In this document: piece by piece, positions 52,727 to 63,357 of the stretch
How the letters are laid out: every line of letters starts with the position of its first letter
Numbering within the stretch: position 1 is the first letter of the stretch
Assembly (NCBI RefSeq): GCF_018390555.1
Contig: NZ_JAHBGB010000044.1
Location: 337,424 to 401,423, forward strand
Source: Ancylobacter oerskovii
GTDB taxonomy: Bacteria; Pseudomonadota; Alphaproteobacteria; Rhizobiales; Xanthobacteraceae
Reading direction: 5' to 3'
Length of the DNA: 64,000 nt
Position numbers and translations under genes: made by a program
The notes under the pieces: generated by a model
The model's database searches: none
What the model was told of the DNA's origin: nothing
The model's input: the letters and a program-made list of their open reading frames with translations, nothing else

Positions 52727-54871
52727 ATGAATCAGCATACGTCCGCCGCCGAGATCTCTTCCGCCCGCATCGGCCATTCGGCCTGCCCGCACGACTGCCC
52801 CTCGACCTGCTCGCTGGAAATCGAGATATCCGGCAACAGGATAGGCCGTGTGCGCGGTTCGCGGGGAAACAGCTTCACCGCCGGGGTGATCTGCGCCAAG
52901 GTGGCGCGCTATGCCGAGCGGGCGCATCACCCGGACCGGCTGACCCAGCCGCTGCGACGCGCGGGGCCGAAGGGATCTGGCGCCTTCGAGCCGATTTCCT
53001 GGGACGAAGCGCTTGATATCGTTGCCGAAAAATTCCGCGAAGCCGAGGCGGCGCATGGCCCCGAGGCGGTGTGGCCCTATTATTATGCCGGCACGATGGG
53101 CCTCGTCATGCGCGACGGCATCAACCGGCTGACGCACGCCAAGGGATATTCGCGTTTCTTTTCAAGCATCTGCGTCAATCCGGCCTGGTCGGGATTCATG
53201 GCCGGGGCGGGGAGGTTGTCGGGGCCGGATCCGCGCGAGATGGCGCGGGCCGACCTCAACATCATCTGGGGCACCAATCCGGTCTCGACCCAGATTAACG
53301 TGATGACTCATGCGGTTAGGGCGCGCAAGGAACGCGGCGCGCCGATCGCGGTGGTGGATGTGTACCGCTCCCCGACCATGGAGCAGGCGGATATCCCCTT
53401 GATGATCCGCCCCGGCACCGACGGGGCGCTCGCCTGCGCGATCATGCATGTACTGTTCGCGGAAGGCTTCGCCGACCGGGCCTATCTCGCCCGATATGCC
53501 CGCGATGCCGAGGATTTCGAGGCGCATCTCGCCGGCAGGACGCCGGAATGGGCAAGCGCGATCACCGGATTGTCCGCCGAGGAAATCATTGATTTCGCTC
53601 GCTTGATCGGCCGGACGCCCCGAACCTTCATCCGCGCCGGCTACGGCTTCACCCGCTCCCGCAACGGGGCGGTGAACATGCATGCGGTGACGTGCATTCC
53701 CACCGTCACCGGCGCCTGGCAGCATGAGGGCGGCGGCGCCTTCCACTCCAATTCGGCGATCTTCGGCTGGAACAAAAGCCTGATCGAGGGCACCGACCTG
53801 CTGTCCGGTGCGGCGTACAATGCGGCCAATTCGTCCGGTGAGGCCAGAAAGCCGCGCGAGCTCGACCAGTCGCGCATCGGGGCCATCCTCTGCGGCGAGG
53901 AGGAGGCGCTGGCCGGCGGGCCGAAGGTCGCTGCCCTGCTCATCCAGAACACCAACCCGGTGACCATCGCCCCCGACCAGCAGAAGGTACGCGCCGGCTT
54001 CGCCCGCGAGGATCTGTTCGTCGTCGTGCACGAGCAGTTCATGACCGAGACGGCGGCGATGGCGGACATCGTGCTGCCGGCGACCATGTTCACCGAGCAT
54101 GACGATGTCTACCAGGGCGGCGGCAACCAGTATGTCACCCTCGGCCCCAAGCTGGTGGAGCCGCCGGGTGAGTGCCGCTCCAACCACGAGGTGATCTGCG
54201 CGCTGGCCGAGCGGCTGGGGGCGCGGCATCGCGGCTTCGACATGACCGCCCGCGAGATCGTCGACTGGACCCTGCAGGCCACCGGGCGCGGCAGCTTCGA
54301 GGAGCTGGAGGAAAAGCACTTCCTCGACGTGCAGCCGGATTTCGAGACGGCGCATTTCCTCAAGGGCTTCAACTGGCCGGACGGCAAGTTCCGGCTGAAG
54401 CCGGACTGGGCGAAGGTGCCGTTCAAATCCCCCGGCAAGTTCGGCCCGGTGGCCGACATGCCGTCCTTTCCCGACCATTGGGCGGTGATCGAGGAGGCGA
54501 CGGAGGCCTATCCGTTCCGGCTGGTCACGGCACCGGCGCGCAGCTTCCTGAACTCCACCTTCACCGAGACGCCCGGCTCGCTCGCCCGCGAGAAGCGGCC
54601 GACGCTGCTGATCCACCCGGAAGACGCCGCCGCGCTCGGCGTGGCGGAGGACGACATGGTGGAGGTCGCCAGCGCCCGCGGCGCGGTGCGGCTGCATGCG
54701 GTGCCGTTCGACGGGCTGCGGCGCGGCGTGGTGGTGGCGGAATCGATCTGGCCGAACGGGCGACATGTCGGCGGGCGCGGCATCAACACGCTGACCGGCG
54801 CCGATCCGGTGGCGCCGGTGGGCGGCGCGGCGCTGCACGACAACCGGGTGCGGGTTGCCCGGGTGGGGTGA
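52727..54871 (+). CDS. Molybdopterin oxidoreductase family protein (DMSO reductase superfamily)
   Basis: A 714-residue molybdenum or tungsten bis-MGD enzyme. Near the N-terminus a 4Fe-4S-type cysteine set is visible: CPHDCPSTCSLEIEI, then GVICAKVARY (C-x3-C-x3-C...C). The molybdopterin-binding core follows (DLNIIWGTNPVSTQINV; GTDGALACAIMHVL; FTRSRNGAVNMHAVTCIP), and the C-terminal MopB domain has TETPGSLAREKRPTLLIHPEDAA and GRGINTLTGADP. Substrate and electron acceptor are unknown; there is no neighbouring ferredoxin or membrane subunit. No Tat signal (RR motif) is evident, suggesting a cytoplasmic enzyme. The start lies just after a terminator; ATG 52706 in the terminator loop is an alternative. 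Confidence 0.92.
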   Translation: MNQHTSAAEISSARIGHSACPHDCPSTCSLEIEISGNRIGRVRGSRGNSFTAGVICAKVARYAERAHHPDRLTQPLRRAGPKGSGAFEPISWDEALDIVAEKFREAEAAHGPEAVWPYYYAGTMGLVMRDGINRLTHAKGYSRFFSSICVNPAWSGFMAGAGRLSGPDPREMARADLNIIWGTNPVSTQINVMTHAVRARKERGAPIAVVDVYRSPTMEQADIPLMIRPGTDGALACAIMHVLFAEGFADRAYLARYARDAEDFEAHLAGRTPEWASAITGLSAEEIIDFARLIGRTPRTFIRAGYGFTRSRNGAVNMHAVTCIPTVTGAWQHEGGGAFHSNSAIFGWNKSLIEGTDLLSGAAYNAANSSGEARKPRELDQSRIGAILCGEEEALAGGPKVAALLIQNTNPVTIAPDQQKVRAGFAREDLFVVVHEQFMTETAAMADIVLPATMFTEHDDVYQGGGNQYVTLGPKLVEPPGECRSNHEVICALAERLGARHRGFDMTAREIVDWTLQATGRGSFEELEEKHFLDVQPDFETAHFLKGFNWPDGKFRLKPDWAKVPFKSPGKFGPVADMPSFPDHWAVIEEATEAYPFRLVTAPARSFLNSTFTETPGSLAREKRPTLLIHPEDAAALGVAEDDMVEVASARGAVRLHAVPFDGLRRGVVVAESIWPNGRHVGGRGINTLTGADPVAPVGGAALHDNRVRVARVG

Positions 54872-55243
54872 AGGGCGCTTTTCCGGGATGCCGGGCGGCG
54901 GAGGGGCTGCGTGCGTCGGGGCCTGCTTGAGGTCAAGGGCGCCTCTCGTCTCGAATGTCTGACCCAGAATTGCCGACAGCGTGTCGAAGGCCCCCGTTCT
55001 CTGAGGGGACGTTTTTAGTCCACGGTCTTTCCCGCTCACCGACCCGCTTTGCGGGCGGCCTCTCCCCGACAAGGGAGGGGGAACTGCGTGCCGGACCTAT
55101 TGCGTGTCGGAGCCTGAGATGCGGCCGCGGCGAGCCTTGAAGGGTGTCCGGTAAAGCGCACCCGGACGAGCCTCCTTCGAGGCCCGGCCGATGGCCGGGC
55201 ACCTCAGTATGAGGGGGCTCCTTCGGTCAGGCCCGAAGGCCGG
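54872..55243. other. Non-coding interval between the molybdopterin oxidoreductase and purN
   Basis: About 370 bases with convergent genes on both sides and no supported gene. It holds one dispersed hairpin repeat (55030-55081). No T-tract terminator was found for either flanking gene; the repeat may serve that purpose. Confidence 0.6.
55030..55081. repeat. Dispersed hairpin repeat copy downstream of purN
   Basis: Contains the ctcaccgacccgctttgcgggcggcctctccccgac segment followed by a degenerate aagggaggggg arm, matching the second half of the repeats near 2 and 17.8 kb. Confidence 0.75.
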
Positions 55244-55933
55244 TCAGCCGGCGGGCGGCGGCACCACGAGGGCGTGACCGGCCAACTCGAACTCGTCGAC
55301 GCGCACCACATTGTCCTCGATGCGGGCGCGGCCCTCGCAGACGAGGCGCAGCGCCGCCGGGTAGATGACGTGCTCCTGCGCCAGCACGCGGGCGCCGAGC
55401 GCCTCCGGCGTGTCGCCCTCCAGCACCGGCACGGCGGCCTGCATGATGATCGGGCCGACATCCATCTCCGGCGTGACGAAATGCACGGTGCAGCCGTGGA
55501 TCTTCACCCCCTCGGCCAGCGCCCGCTCATGGGTGTGCAGGCCCTTGAAGCTCGGCAGCAGCGCCGGATGGATGTTGATCATCCGCCCCTGCCATTTGCG
55601 GGTGAAGCCGGGGGTGAGCAGGCGCATGAAGCCGGCGAGGCAGACGAGATCGATCTGCTCGGCTTCGAGCGTGGCGTCGAGGACGGCGTCGAAGGCGGCG
55701 CGGTCGGGCTTGCCGGAAGGATCGCGGAACGCGGTGTGATCGATGGCGCGGGCCGGGATGCCCGCCGCCTGCGCGCGGGCGAGGCCATGCGCCTCCGGCC
55801 GGTTGGAGATCACGCAGGCGATCTCGCCGGGAAAGCCGGGGGCGGCGGCCGCCTCGATCAGCGACATCATGTTGGAGCCGCGCCCGGAGATCAGCACGGC
55901 GATGCGGGGGCGGCTCACGGCGGCAAGGCTCAC
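55244..55933 (-). CDS. purN: Phosphoribosylglycinamide formyltransferase
   Basis: PurN transfers a formyl group from 10-formyltetrahydrofolate to GAR in purine synthesis. The 229 residues include [19 protein letters not shown], the folate- and GAR-site block [52 protein letters not shown] (catalytic Asn, His and Asp). The start overlaps the purM stop as ATGA, so it is translationally coupled to purM. Confidence 0.96.
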   Translation of the reverse strand: MSLAAVSRPRIAVLISGRGSNMMSLIEAAAAPGFPGEIACVISNRPEAHGLARAQAAGIPARAIDHTAFRDPSGKPDRAAFDAVLDATLEAEQIDLVCLAGFMRLLTPGFTRKWQGRMINIHPALLPSFKGLHTHERALAEGVKIHGCTVHFVTPEMDVGPIIMQAAVPVLEGDTPEALGARVLAQEHVIYPAALRLVCEGRARIEDNVVRVDEFELAGHALVVPPPAG

Positions 55934-57009
55934 AGCGGGCAGGCCAGATCGAGCGCGCCGTCATAGACGACATGCGCCGCGCCCTCGCCGGGCTCGATGG
56001 CGCCGAGATGGATCACCTCCTCGCCCTGGTCGGCTAAGGCGTCGGCCACCGTCTCGGCATGCTCGCAGGCGCAGACCACCACCATGCCGATGCCGCAATT
56101 GAAGGCGCGCAGCATCTCCTCCGCTGCGACGCCGCCGGTCTGCGCCAGCCAGCGGAACACCGGCGGCACCGGCAGGCCGTCGAGGTCGATGCGCCCGATG
56201 GTGCCCTTGGGCAGCACGCGCGGCAGGTTCTCGGTGAGCCCGCCGCCGGTGATGTGGGCGAGCGCCTTCACCTTGCCGGTCTCGCGGATCACCGACAGCG
56301 CCGGCTTCACATAGAGCCGGGTGGGGGTGAGCAGCGCCTCGCCGAGCGACTGGCCGGCGTGGAAGGGCGCCGGGGCATCCCAGGAGAGGCCGGATAATTC
56401 GACGATGCGGCGCACCAGAGAATAGCCGTTGGAATGCACGCCGGAGGAGGCGAGGCCGAGCAGCACGTCGCCGGGCGCGATGTCCGGGCGCGGCAGCAGC
56501 TCGCCGCGCTCCACCGCGCCGACCGAGAAGCCGGCGAGGTCGTAGTCGCCCTCGGCATACATGCCGGGCATTTCGGCGGTCTCGCCGCCGATCAGCGCGC
56601 AGCCGGATTCGGTGCAGCCCTTGGCGATGCCGGCGACGATCTTCGCCCCGACCTCGGGGGCGAGCTTGCCGGTGGCGAAATAGTCGAGGAAGAACAAGGG
56701 CTCGGCGCCCTGCACCACCAGGTCGTTGACGCACATGGCGACGAGGTCGACGCCGATGGTGTCGTGGCGGCCGGTTTCGATGGCGATCTTCAGCTTGGTG
56801 CCGACGCCGTCGGTGGTGGCGACGATCAGGGGATCCTTGAAGCCGGCGGCCCTGGGATCGAACACGCCGCCGAAGCCGCCGATATCGGCATCGGCGCCGG
56901 GGCGGCGGGTGGCCTTCACCAGCGGCTTGATGAGGTCGACGAGCCGGTTGCCGGCATCGATGTCGACGCCCGCGTCGCGATAGCTGAGACCCTGGCCGTT
57001 GCCGCTCAT
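55930..57009 (-). CDS. purM: Phosphoribosylformylglycinamidine cyclo-ligase
   Basis: PurM makes AIR from FGAM using ATP. The 359 residues show [40 protein letters not shown], the [14 protein letters not shown] nucleotide site, [24 protein letters not shown] and the late [15 protein letters not shown]. The ATG at [10 protein letters not shown] is chosen; upstream in-frame codons encode unconserved residues. It precedes purN with a 4-base overlap, and the two share a transcript. Confidence 0.96.
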   Translation of the reverse strand: MSGNGQGLSYRDAGVDIDAGNRLVDLIKPLVKATRRPGADADIGGFGGVFDPRAAGFKDPLIVATTDGVGTKLKIAIETGRHDTIGVDLVAMCVNDLVVQGAEPLFFLDYFATGKLAPEVGAKIVAGIAKGCTESGCALIGGETAEMPGMYAEGDYDLAGFSVGAVERGELLPRPDIAPGDVLLGLASSGVHSNGYSLVRRIVELSGLSWDAPAPFHAGQSLGEALLTPTRLYVKPALSVIRETGKVKALAHITGGGLTENLPRVLPKGTIGRIDLDGLPVPPVFRWLAQTGGVAAEEMLRAFNCGIGMVVVCACEHAETVADALADQGEEVIHLGAIEPGEGAAHVVYDGALDLACPL

Positions 57010-57076
57010 GTTGCGCCCTCTCACGAAAGCTCGCGGATTAGCCGCTAATCGGGCGGGGGGCAAGTATGGGGGCGGT

Positions 57077-58258
57077 TCAGTGCCGCCCGGCGCGGTCGAT
57101 GCCGAGCGCGGCGAGGCCGGCGGCCAGCCCCCAGAAGGCCGAGCCGATGCCGAGCATCGACACGCCGGAAGCGGTCACCGCCAGCGTCAGCACCGCCGGA
57201 AAGCGGCGCGTGCCGTCGGCCATGGCGGTGCCGAGCGCGTTCACCAGCGGCCCGAGCAAGGCGAGGCCGGCGAAGGCGGCGATGAGGCCGGCCGGCAGCG
57301 CGGCGATCAGCGCCACCAGCGAGGCGCCGCCGGCGGCGAGCACCAGATAGGACAGCGCGTAGAACGGGCTGGCCAGCCAGCGCTTGCCCGGATCGGGATG
57401 GGTGTCCGGCCCGGTGCAGATCGAGGCGGTGATGGCGGCGAGGTTGGAGGTGAGCGAGCCGAAGAAGGCGGTGACCAGCGAGGACAGCCCGGTGACGGCC
57501 AGGATCGGCGGGGTGGGCGGCCGGTAGCCGGCGGCCTGCAGCACCGCGAGGCCGGGCAGGTTCTGCGAGGCCATGGTGACGATGTAGAGCGGCACGCCGA
57601 CGCCGATCAGCGCCTGCGCATCGAATGCCGGCCAGATGAACGTCAGCACCGGCGCCGGGACGGCGTCCGGCAGCGGCCCGACGCGGCCGAGGAAGAAGGC
57701 CAGCGCGATGCCCAGCGCCAGGATCGCCAGCACCGCGCCGAAGGGGCTGATGCGCCGGGCGACGAGGAACATCGCGATGAGCGGCAGCACCAGCAGCGGG
57801 TCGGCCTGGGCGGAGGTGAACACGGCGGCGCAGAAGCGGAACAGCACGCCGGCCAGCATGGCGGCGGCGATGGCGACCGGCAGCCGCTGCACCAGCGCGC
57901 CGAGCGGCTTCACCGCCGCGGTGACGAGGATGAGCCCGGCGACGAGGAGGAAGGCGCCGACCGCGGTGTGCGGCGTGAGGCCGTGCGAGCCGGCGATCAG
58001 CGCCGCGCCCGGCGTCGACCAGGCGGTGATGATCGGCATGCGGTAGCGCCAGCCGAGGAAGGCGGAGGTCGCCGCCATCGACAGGCACAGGCCGATCACC
58101 GCCGAGGAGATCTGATCCGGGCTCGACCCCACCGCCTGGGCGGCGGCGACAATGAGGGCGAGCGTGCCGCCGAAGCCGACCAGCGCCGCGACGATGGCGG
58201 AGGTGACGACGGAGGCGCGCAGGGCGGGAGACGACGGATCGGACGAGGCGGCGGGCAT
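57077..58258 (-). CDS. Benzoate/H+ symporter BenE family transporter
   Basis: A 393-residue membrane protein with about twelve hydrophobic helices in the BenE fold. The [28 protein letters not shown] block, and the [38 protein letters not shown] segment, are family landmarks. The substrate may be an aromatic acid, but many BenE homologues have unknown substrates and no benzoate-degradation gene is nearby. The internal ATG at MPAASSDPS gives the usual length; a GTG at 58318 would extend it. It is divergent from the CDP-alcohol phosphatidyltransferase gene. Confidence 0.9.
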   Translation of the reverse strand: MPAASSDPSSPALRASVVTSAIVAALVGFGGTLALIVAAAQAVGSSPDQISSAVIGLCLSMAATSAFLGWRYRMPIITAWSTPGAALIAGSHGLTPHTAVGAFLLVAGLILVTAAVKPLGALVQRLPVAIAAAMLAGVLFRFCAAVFTSAQADPLLVLPLIAMFLVARRISPFGAVLAILALGIALAFFLGRVGPLPDAVPAPVLTFIWPAFDAQALIGVGVPLYIVTMASQNLPGLAVLQAAGYRPPTPPILAVTGLSSLVTAFFGSLTSNLAAITASICTGPDTHPDPGKRWLASPFYALSYLVLAAGGASLVALIAALPAGLIAAFAGLALLGPLVNALGTAMADGTRRFPAVLTLAVTASGVSMLGIGSAFWGLAAGLAALGIDRAGRH

Positions 58259-58545
58259 GGCGGGCACCACGGCAGAAGGCAGGAGGAGCCTTGTGCCATG
58301 CCGGAGCGGCGGCGTCACGCAGGCGGCGTCATGCAGGCGGCACCCGCCTCGGGTCGGCCGGCCCGGGGGGCCTTCCGAAGCCTGGCCGGCGGGGGGCGGG
58401 GCGCCGGCGCGGCGTCCTCATGGGCGCCGCATGGGGAGGGGCAACGATGGCCGCAACGAGGGCCGTGTGGGACGGCCGGGCTCCCGCTCGCCTTGGCAAG
58501 CCCGATGGCCGACACTATGTCGGGCAGAGAGGAGCCCCGCCCGAC

Positions 58546-59076
58546 GTGAACCTTCCCAATACCATCACCGTCCTGCGTCTGTTCGCCGTGCCGGCGGTGG
58601 TGTGGGCCATTGCCGACGGCCGCATCGCGCTCGCCTTCTGGATCTTCCTCGCCGCCGGCATCTCCGACGCCGTGGACGGCTTCATCGCCCGGCATTTCGA
58701 CATGCAGAGCGAGCTCGGTGCCTATCTCGACCCGGTGGCGGACAAGGCGCTGCTGGTATCGATCTATGTGGCGCTGGCGCTGGCGGGCCAGGTGCCCGGC
58801 TGGCTGGCGCTCGCCGTGGTGGTGCGCGACGTGCTGATCGTCGGCGCGGTGGCGGCCGCCTTCGCGATGGAGAAGCCGGTGACGATCCGGCCGCTGATCG
58901 TCTCCAAGCTCAACACCGCGGCGCAGATCGGCTTCGCGGCGCTGATGCTGGGCGCGCGGGGCTTCGACATCCCGATCGGCCATGCCTATCAGGTGGGCCT
59001 GGTGCTGGTGGCCGGCCTTACCGCCCTGTCCGCGCTCGCCTATCTTTTCGAGTGGAGCCGGCACCTCGCCCGCTGA
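58546..59076 (+). CDS. CDP-alcohol phosphatidyltransferase family protein
   Basis: A 176-residue membrane enzyme that transfers a phosphatidyl group from CDP-diacylglycerol to an alcohol. The complete family signature is present: DAVDG-x2-AR-x8-G-x3-D-x3-D (SDAVDGFIARHFDMQSELGAYLDPVADK), and the N-terminus NLPNTITVLRLFAVP resembles phosphatidylglycerophosphate synthase (PgsA). The alcohol acceptor is not certain; glycerol-3-phosphate is likely. The start is GTG, with gagaggag about 10 bases upstream; ATGs further upstream would lengthen the N-terminus with Arg-rich, unconserved sequence. The PerM-type gene follows by 100 bases. Confidence 0.88.
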   Translation: MNLPNTITVLRLFAVPAVVWAIADGRIALAFWIFLAAGISDAVDGFIARHFDMQSELGAYLDPVADKALLVSIYVALALAGQVPGWLALAVVVRDVLIVGAVAAAFAMEKPVTIRPLIVSKLNTAAQIGFAALMLGARGFDIPIGHAYQVGLVLVAGLTALSALAYLFEWSRHLAR

Positions 59077-59176
59077 ATTGCGGGGAGACGCGATCGCGCC
59101 GCCATGATTTTCCTGTATCAATGCCGGTGACGGGGGCGCGAAAGCGCGGCGCGAACACAAGGATCGGTCGAACCGC

Positions 59177-60271
59177 ATGATGTGGCACAAGCAGGTGACG
59201 TTCTGGCTGAGCTTCCTGACGGCCATCGTGCTGATCTGCTGGCTGCTCTCGGGCGTGCTGCTGCCCTTCGTCGCCGGCCTGGCGCTGGCCTATTTCCTCA
59301 ACCCGGTGACGACGCATCTGGAGCGCCTCGGCGTCAACCGGCTGGTGGCGTCGCTGGTCACGATCGCGCTGACGCTGCTGGTCGGCATCCTCCTGCTGCT
59401 GCTGGTGGTGCCGATCTTCGGCGCCCAGTTCTCCGCCTTCCTGGAGCGGCTGCCGGAATACATCGTCAAGCTGCAGAACATGGCGACCGGGGAGGGCGCG
59501 CGCTGGCTGAAAGCGGCGATAGGCGACCGGCTGCCCAACATCCAGCAGAGCCTGAGCCAGCTGGTGACGCAGGGCGCCTCCTATATTCTCGGCTTCGTGC
59601 AATCGATCTGGACCGGCGGGCAGGCACTGATCTCGCTGTTCTCGCTGGTAGTGATCACCCCGGTCGTCGCCTTCTATCTGCTAAACGACTGGAACGACAT
59701 GGTGGCCAAGGTGGATTCCTGGCTGCCGGTGAAGAATCGCGACAAGATCCGTGAGATCGCCCGCGATATGGACCGCGCCATCGCCGGCTTCGTGCGCGGG
59801 CAATCGCTGGTGTGCCTGATCCTCGGCGCCTTCTACGCGATGAGCCTGACGCTGGCCGGGCTGAACTTCGGCTTCGTCATCGGCCTCGTCTCCGGCATCA
59901 TCACCTTCATCCCCTATGTCGGCTCGCTCACCGGGCTGCTGCTGGCCGGCGGCGTCGCCATCGTGCAGTTCTTCCCGGACTACACGATGATCGGCCTCGT
60001 CATCGGCATCTTCGTCTTCGGCCAGTTCATCGAGGGCTACATCCTCTCGCCCAAGCTGGTGGGCGACAGCGTCGGCCTGCACCCGGTGTGGCTGATGTTC
60101 GCCCTGCTGGCCTTTGGCTACCTGCTCGGCTTCCTCGGCCTGTTGCTCGCCGTGCCGCTGGCCGCGGCGGTGGGGGTGCTGGTGCGCTTCGCCATCCGCC
60201 AATATCTCGACAGCCCGCTCTACACCGGCGAGGAAGAGGGCGAGCCCGATGCCGGCCCCGAGGTCCGCTGA
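59177..60271 (+). CDS. AI-2E family transporter (PerM-like)
   Basis: A 364-residue membrane protein with about eight helices (LLPFVAGLALAYFLNPVTTHLERLG near the start; ITFIPYVGSLTGLLLAGGVAIVQFF and GQFIEGYILSPKLVGDSVGLHPVWLMFALLAFGYLLGFLGLLLAVPLAAAVGVL in the second half). These are the conserved AI-2E/PerM blocks. Members have been proposed as autoinducer-2 exporters or Na+/H+ antiporters; the role here is unknown. It precedes hdaA by 4 bases and probably shares its transcript; this arrangement upstream of hdaA-ppk-ppx is common in Rhizobiales. Confidence 0.92.
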   Translation: MMWHKQVTFWLSFLTAIVLICWLLSGVLLPFVAGLALAYFLNPVTTHLERLGVNRLVASLVTIALTLLVGILLLLLVVPIFGAQFSAFLERLPEYIVKLQNMATGEGARWLKAAIGDRLPNIQQSLSQLVTQGASYILGFVQSIWTGGQALISLFSLVVITPVVAFYLLNDWNDMVAKVDSWLPVKNRDKIREIARDMDRAIAGFVRGQSLVCLILGAFYAMSLTLAGLNFGFVIGLVSGIITFIPYVGSLTGLLLAGGVAIVQFFPDYTMIGLVIGIFVFGQFIEGYILSPKLVGDSVGLHPVWLMFALLAFGYLLGFLGLLLAVPLAAAVGVLVRFAIRQYLDSPLYTGEEEGEPDAGPEVR

Positions 60272-60275
60272 AGCC

Positions 60276-61031
60276 ATGCCCGTGCGTGACGTGCCCGCCC
60301 GCCAGCTGCCGCTGGACCTGCCGCCGATGGAAAACCGCAGCCGCGCCGACTTCCTCGTCGGCCCGGCCAACGAGCCGGCGCTGGCGCTGATCGACGGCTG
60401 GCCGCACTGGCCGGCGCGGGCGGTGGCGATCACCGGCCCGGCGGGGGCCGGCAAGTCGCATCTCGCCGCGCTGTTCGCCGAGGCGAGCGGCGCCCGCATC
60501 GTGCCGGCGGCGGCGCTGCGGCGCGAGACGGTGCCCGAGGCGCTGGCGGCGGGGGCGCTGGTGCTGGAAGATCTCGGCGAAGGGGGCCTCGACGAGGCGG
60601 CGCTGTTCCACCTGCTCAACCTGGTGGGCGAGCAGCAGGCGCATCTGCTCGTCACCTCCCGCCAGCTGCCGGCGGTGCTCGCCGGGACGCTGGCCACCCG
60701 CGACCTCGCCTCGCGGCTGCGGGCGATGCCGGCGGTGCGGCTGGGCGCGCCGGACGACGCGCTGCTGGCGGCGGTGGCGGTGAAGCTGTTCGCCGACCGG
60801 CAGATCACCCCCGACGAGGCGCTGATCGGCTACCTGATGGCGCGCGTCGAGCGGTCCTACGCCGCCATCGGCGCGCTGATCGCCGAGCTCGACCGCGAGG
60901 CGCTGGCGCGCAAGCGGCCACTGACCCGGGCGCTCGCCGCCGAATTGCTGCGGGCGCGCGCCGAACCGGACGCGGAAGATGACGGCCGCGCTGCCGGGGA
61001 CCACCGGGATACGGCCGATGAAGGGGATTGA
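60276..61031 (+). CDS. hdaA: DnaA regulatory inactivator HdaA
   Basis: HdaA is a DnaA-like AAA+ protein without a DNA-binding domain; with the sliding clamp it promotes DnaA-ATP hydrolysis to prevent re-initiation. The 251 residues begin with the clamp-binding QLPLDLPP motif, followed by a Walker A ITGPAGAGKSHLAALF, a Walker B-like ALVLEDLGEG, sensor I VTSRQLPAVLAG and an Arg-rich C-terminal lid. An acidic tail (RAEPDAEDDGRAAGDHRDTADEGD) follows. It is upstream of ppk, as in related genomes. Confidence 0.92.
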   Translation: MPVRDVPARQLPLDLPPMENRSRADFLVGPANEPALALIDGWPHWPARAVAITGPAGAGKSHLAALFAEASGARIVPAAALRRETVPEALAAGALVLEDLGEGGLDEAALFHLLNLVGEQQAHLLVTSRQLPAVLAGTLATRDLASRLRAMPAVRLGAPDDALLAAVAVKLFADRQITPDEALIGYLMARVERSYAAIGALIAELDREALARKRPLTRALAAELLRARAEPDAEDDGRAAGDHRDTADEGD

Positions 61032-61160
61032 CCGTAGGTGAAGCGTTCTATGTCATCCAACCGTCACGCGGCGCAGCGATTTTCCCGCCGAAACAAAGTG
61101 CCCAAGCCTGCCCGGCGCAGCGCCCGAAAGACCGAGCCGACAGCCGTGATGGAGACCGAA

Positions 61161-63353
61161 ATGGCGACGACCGAAGCGAATGCACCCGTGCCGGCCGCTG
61201 TCCAGCGGCCGCTCGAGGACGACCTGATGACCTCGCCGGACCGCTTCATCAACCGCGAGCTCTCCTGGCTGCAGTTCAACCGCCGCGTGCTGGAGGAAGC
61301 CTCCAACCGCGCGCATCCGGTCCTCGAGCAGCTGCGCTTCCTGTCGATCTCGGCGAATAATCTCGACGAGTTCTTCATGGTGCGGGTGGCCGGGCTGAAG
61401 GAGCAACTGCGCGAGGGCTTCACCGGCAAGAGCCCGGACGGGCTCACCCCGGGCGAGCAATTGCCGCTGATCGCCGCCGCGGTCGCCGAGCTGGCCCACG
61501 ACCAGCAGACGCGCTGGCGCGAGCTGCGCGGCGAGCTGGTCGATGCCGGCATCGTGCTGGTGGACGGCGCCGGGGTGGAGAAGGGCGACCGGGCGGTGCT
61601 CGACGAGTTCTTCCTCAGCCGCGTCTTTCCCGTGCTGACCCCGCTCGCCATCGACCCGGCGCATCCCTTCCCCTTCATCCCCAATCTCGGCTTCTCGCTG
61701 GCCCTGCAGCTGGCGCGCATCCATGACGGGCGCCGGATGAACGCGCTGATCCGCGTGCCGGCCAAGATCGACCGCTTCATCCGCCTGCCGGACGGCGAGG
61801 GCGGGGCGGCCCGCTTCATCACGCTGGAGCAGATGATCGGCCTGTTCATCGGCCGCCTGTTCCCCGGCTACCAGGTGAAGGGTCATGGCGGCTTCCGCGT
61901 CATCCGCGACAGCGACCTCGAAGTGGAGGAAGAGGCCGAGGACCTGATGCACCTGTTCGAGACCGCGCTGAAGCGCCGCCGCCTCGGGCAGGTGATCCGC
62001 ATGGAGATCGACGCCTCCATGCCGGAGGAGCTGCGCAGCTTCGTCGCCCGCGAGCTCGGCGTCGCCGAGGACGAGATCTTCCTCGTCGAGGGCGTGCTGG
62101 CGCTGAACGAGTTCAGCCAGCTGGTCGGCATCGACCGGCCCGACCTCAAGTTCAAGCCCTACAACCCGCGCTTCCCCGAGCGCATCCGCGACCATGCCGG
62201 CGACTGCTTCGCGGCGATCCGCGAGAAGGACCTCGTGGTCCACCACCCCTACGAATCCTTCGACGTGGTGGTGCAGTTCCTGCGGCAGGCGGCGCGCGAC
62301 CCGAACGTGGTCGCCATCAAGCAGACGCTGTACCGCACCTCCTCCGACAGCCCGATCGTCAAGGCGCTGGCCGAGGCGGCGGAGGCCGGCAAGTCGGTCA
62401 CCGCGCTGGTGGAGCTGAAGGCGCGCTTCGACGAGGAGGCGAACATACGCTGGGCGCGCGACCTGGAACGCGCCGGCGTGCAGGTGGTGTTCGGCTTCCT
62501 GGAGCTGAAGACCCACGCGAAACTCTCGCTCGTCGTGCGGCGCGAGGGCGGGGCGCTGGCCAGCTACTGCCATGTCGGCACCGGCAACTACCACCCGATC
62601 ACCGCGCGCATCTACACGGATCTGTCCTTCTTCACCGCCGACCCGGTGATCGGCCGCGACGTGGCGCGGATCTTCAATTTCATCACCGGCTATGCCGAGC
62701 CCGCCGAGCTGGAGGCGATGTCGGTGTCGCCGCTGACGCTGAAGTCGCGCATCCTCGACCATATCGACGCCGAGATCGGCTTCGCCAAGGCCGGCAAGCC
62801 GGCGGCGATCTGGCTGAAGATGAACGCGCTGGTGGACCCCACCGTCATCGACGCGCTCTACCGGGCGAGCCAGGCCGGCGTCGCGGTGGACATCGTGGTG
62901 CGCGGCATCTGCTGCCTGCGCCCCGGCGTGCCCGGCTTCTCCGACAACATAAGGGTGAAGTCGATCGTCGGGCGCTTCCTCGAGCACCCGCGCATCTACT
63001 GCTTCGGCAACGGCCACGGCCTGCCGCATGCCGAGGCGGCGGTCTACATCTCCTCCGCCGACCTGATGCCGCGCAACCTCGACCGGCGCGTGGAATCGCT
63101 GTGCCCGATCACCAATCCGACGGTGCACATGCAGATCCTCGACCAGATCATGGTCGCCAATTTCGAGGACAACCAGCAGAGCTGGCGCATCTTGCCGGAC
63201 GGCTCCTCGCAACGCATAGTGGTGGAAGAGGGGATCGAGCCCTTCAACGCGCAGCAGTACTTCATGACCAACCCGAGCCTCTCGGGTCGGGGCAAGTCGC
63301 TCAAGGAATCCTCGCCGCGCAACCTCGTGCGTCGCCGCGGCCGCAATACGTGA
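61161..63353 (+). CDS. ppk: Polyphosphate kinase 1
   Basis: Ppk1 polymerises inorganic polyphosphate from ATP. The 730 residues include [20 protein letters not shown] in the N-terminal domain, the head domain, and the phospholipase D-like catalytic halves: [59 protein letters not shown] and [25 protein letters not shown], with the phosphorylated His. The ATG used has a ggag ribosome binding site 6 bases upstream and gives a normal lead before the first domain; a GTG at 61038 and an ATG at 61050 would add a basic extension. ppx follows directly. Confidence 0.94.
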   Translation: MATTEANAPVPAAVQRPLEDDLMTSPDRFINRELSWLQFNRRVLEEASNRAHPVLEQLRFLSISANNLDEFFMVRVAGLKEQLREGFTGKSPDGLTPGEQLPLIAAAVAELAHDQQTRWRELRGELVDAGIVLVDGAGVEKGDRAVLDEFFLSRVFPVLTPLAIDPAHPFPFIPNLGFSLALQLARIHDGRRMNALIRVPAKIDRFIRLPDGEGGAARFITLEQMIGLFIGRLFPGYQVKGHGGFRVIRDSDLEVEEEAEDLMHLFETALKRRRLGQVIRMEIDASMPEELRSFVARELGVAEDEIFLVEGVLALNEFSQLVGIDRPDLKFKPYNPRFPERIRDHAGDCFAAIREKDLVVHHPYESFDVVVQFLRQAARDPNVVAIKQTLYRTSSDSPIVKALAEAAEAGKSVTALVELKARFDEEANIRWARDLERAGVQVVFGFLELKTHAKLSLVVRREGGALASYCHVGTGNYHPITARIYTDLSFFTADPVIGRDVARIFNFITGYAEPAELEAMSVSPLTLKSRILDHIDAEIGFAKAGKPAAIWLKMNALVDPTVIDALYRASQAGVAVDIVVRGICCLRPGVPGFSDNIRVKSIVGRFLEHPRIYCFGNGHGLPHAEAAVYISSADLMPRNLDRRVESLCPITNPTVHMQILDQIMVANFEDNQQSWRILPDGSSQRIVVEEGIEPFNAQQYFMTNPSLSGRGKSLKESSPRNLVRRRGRNT

Positions 63354-63357
63354 CAGC

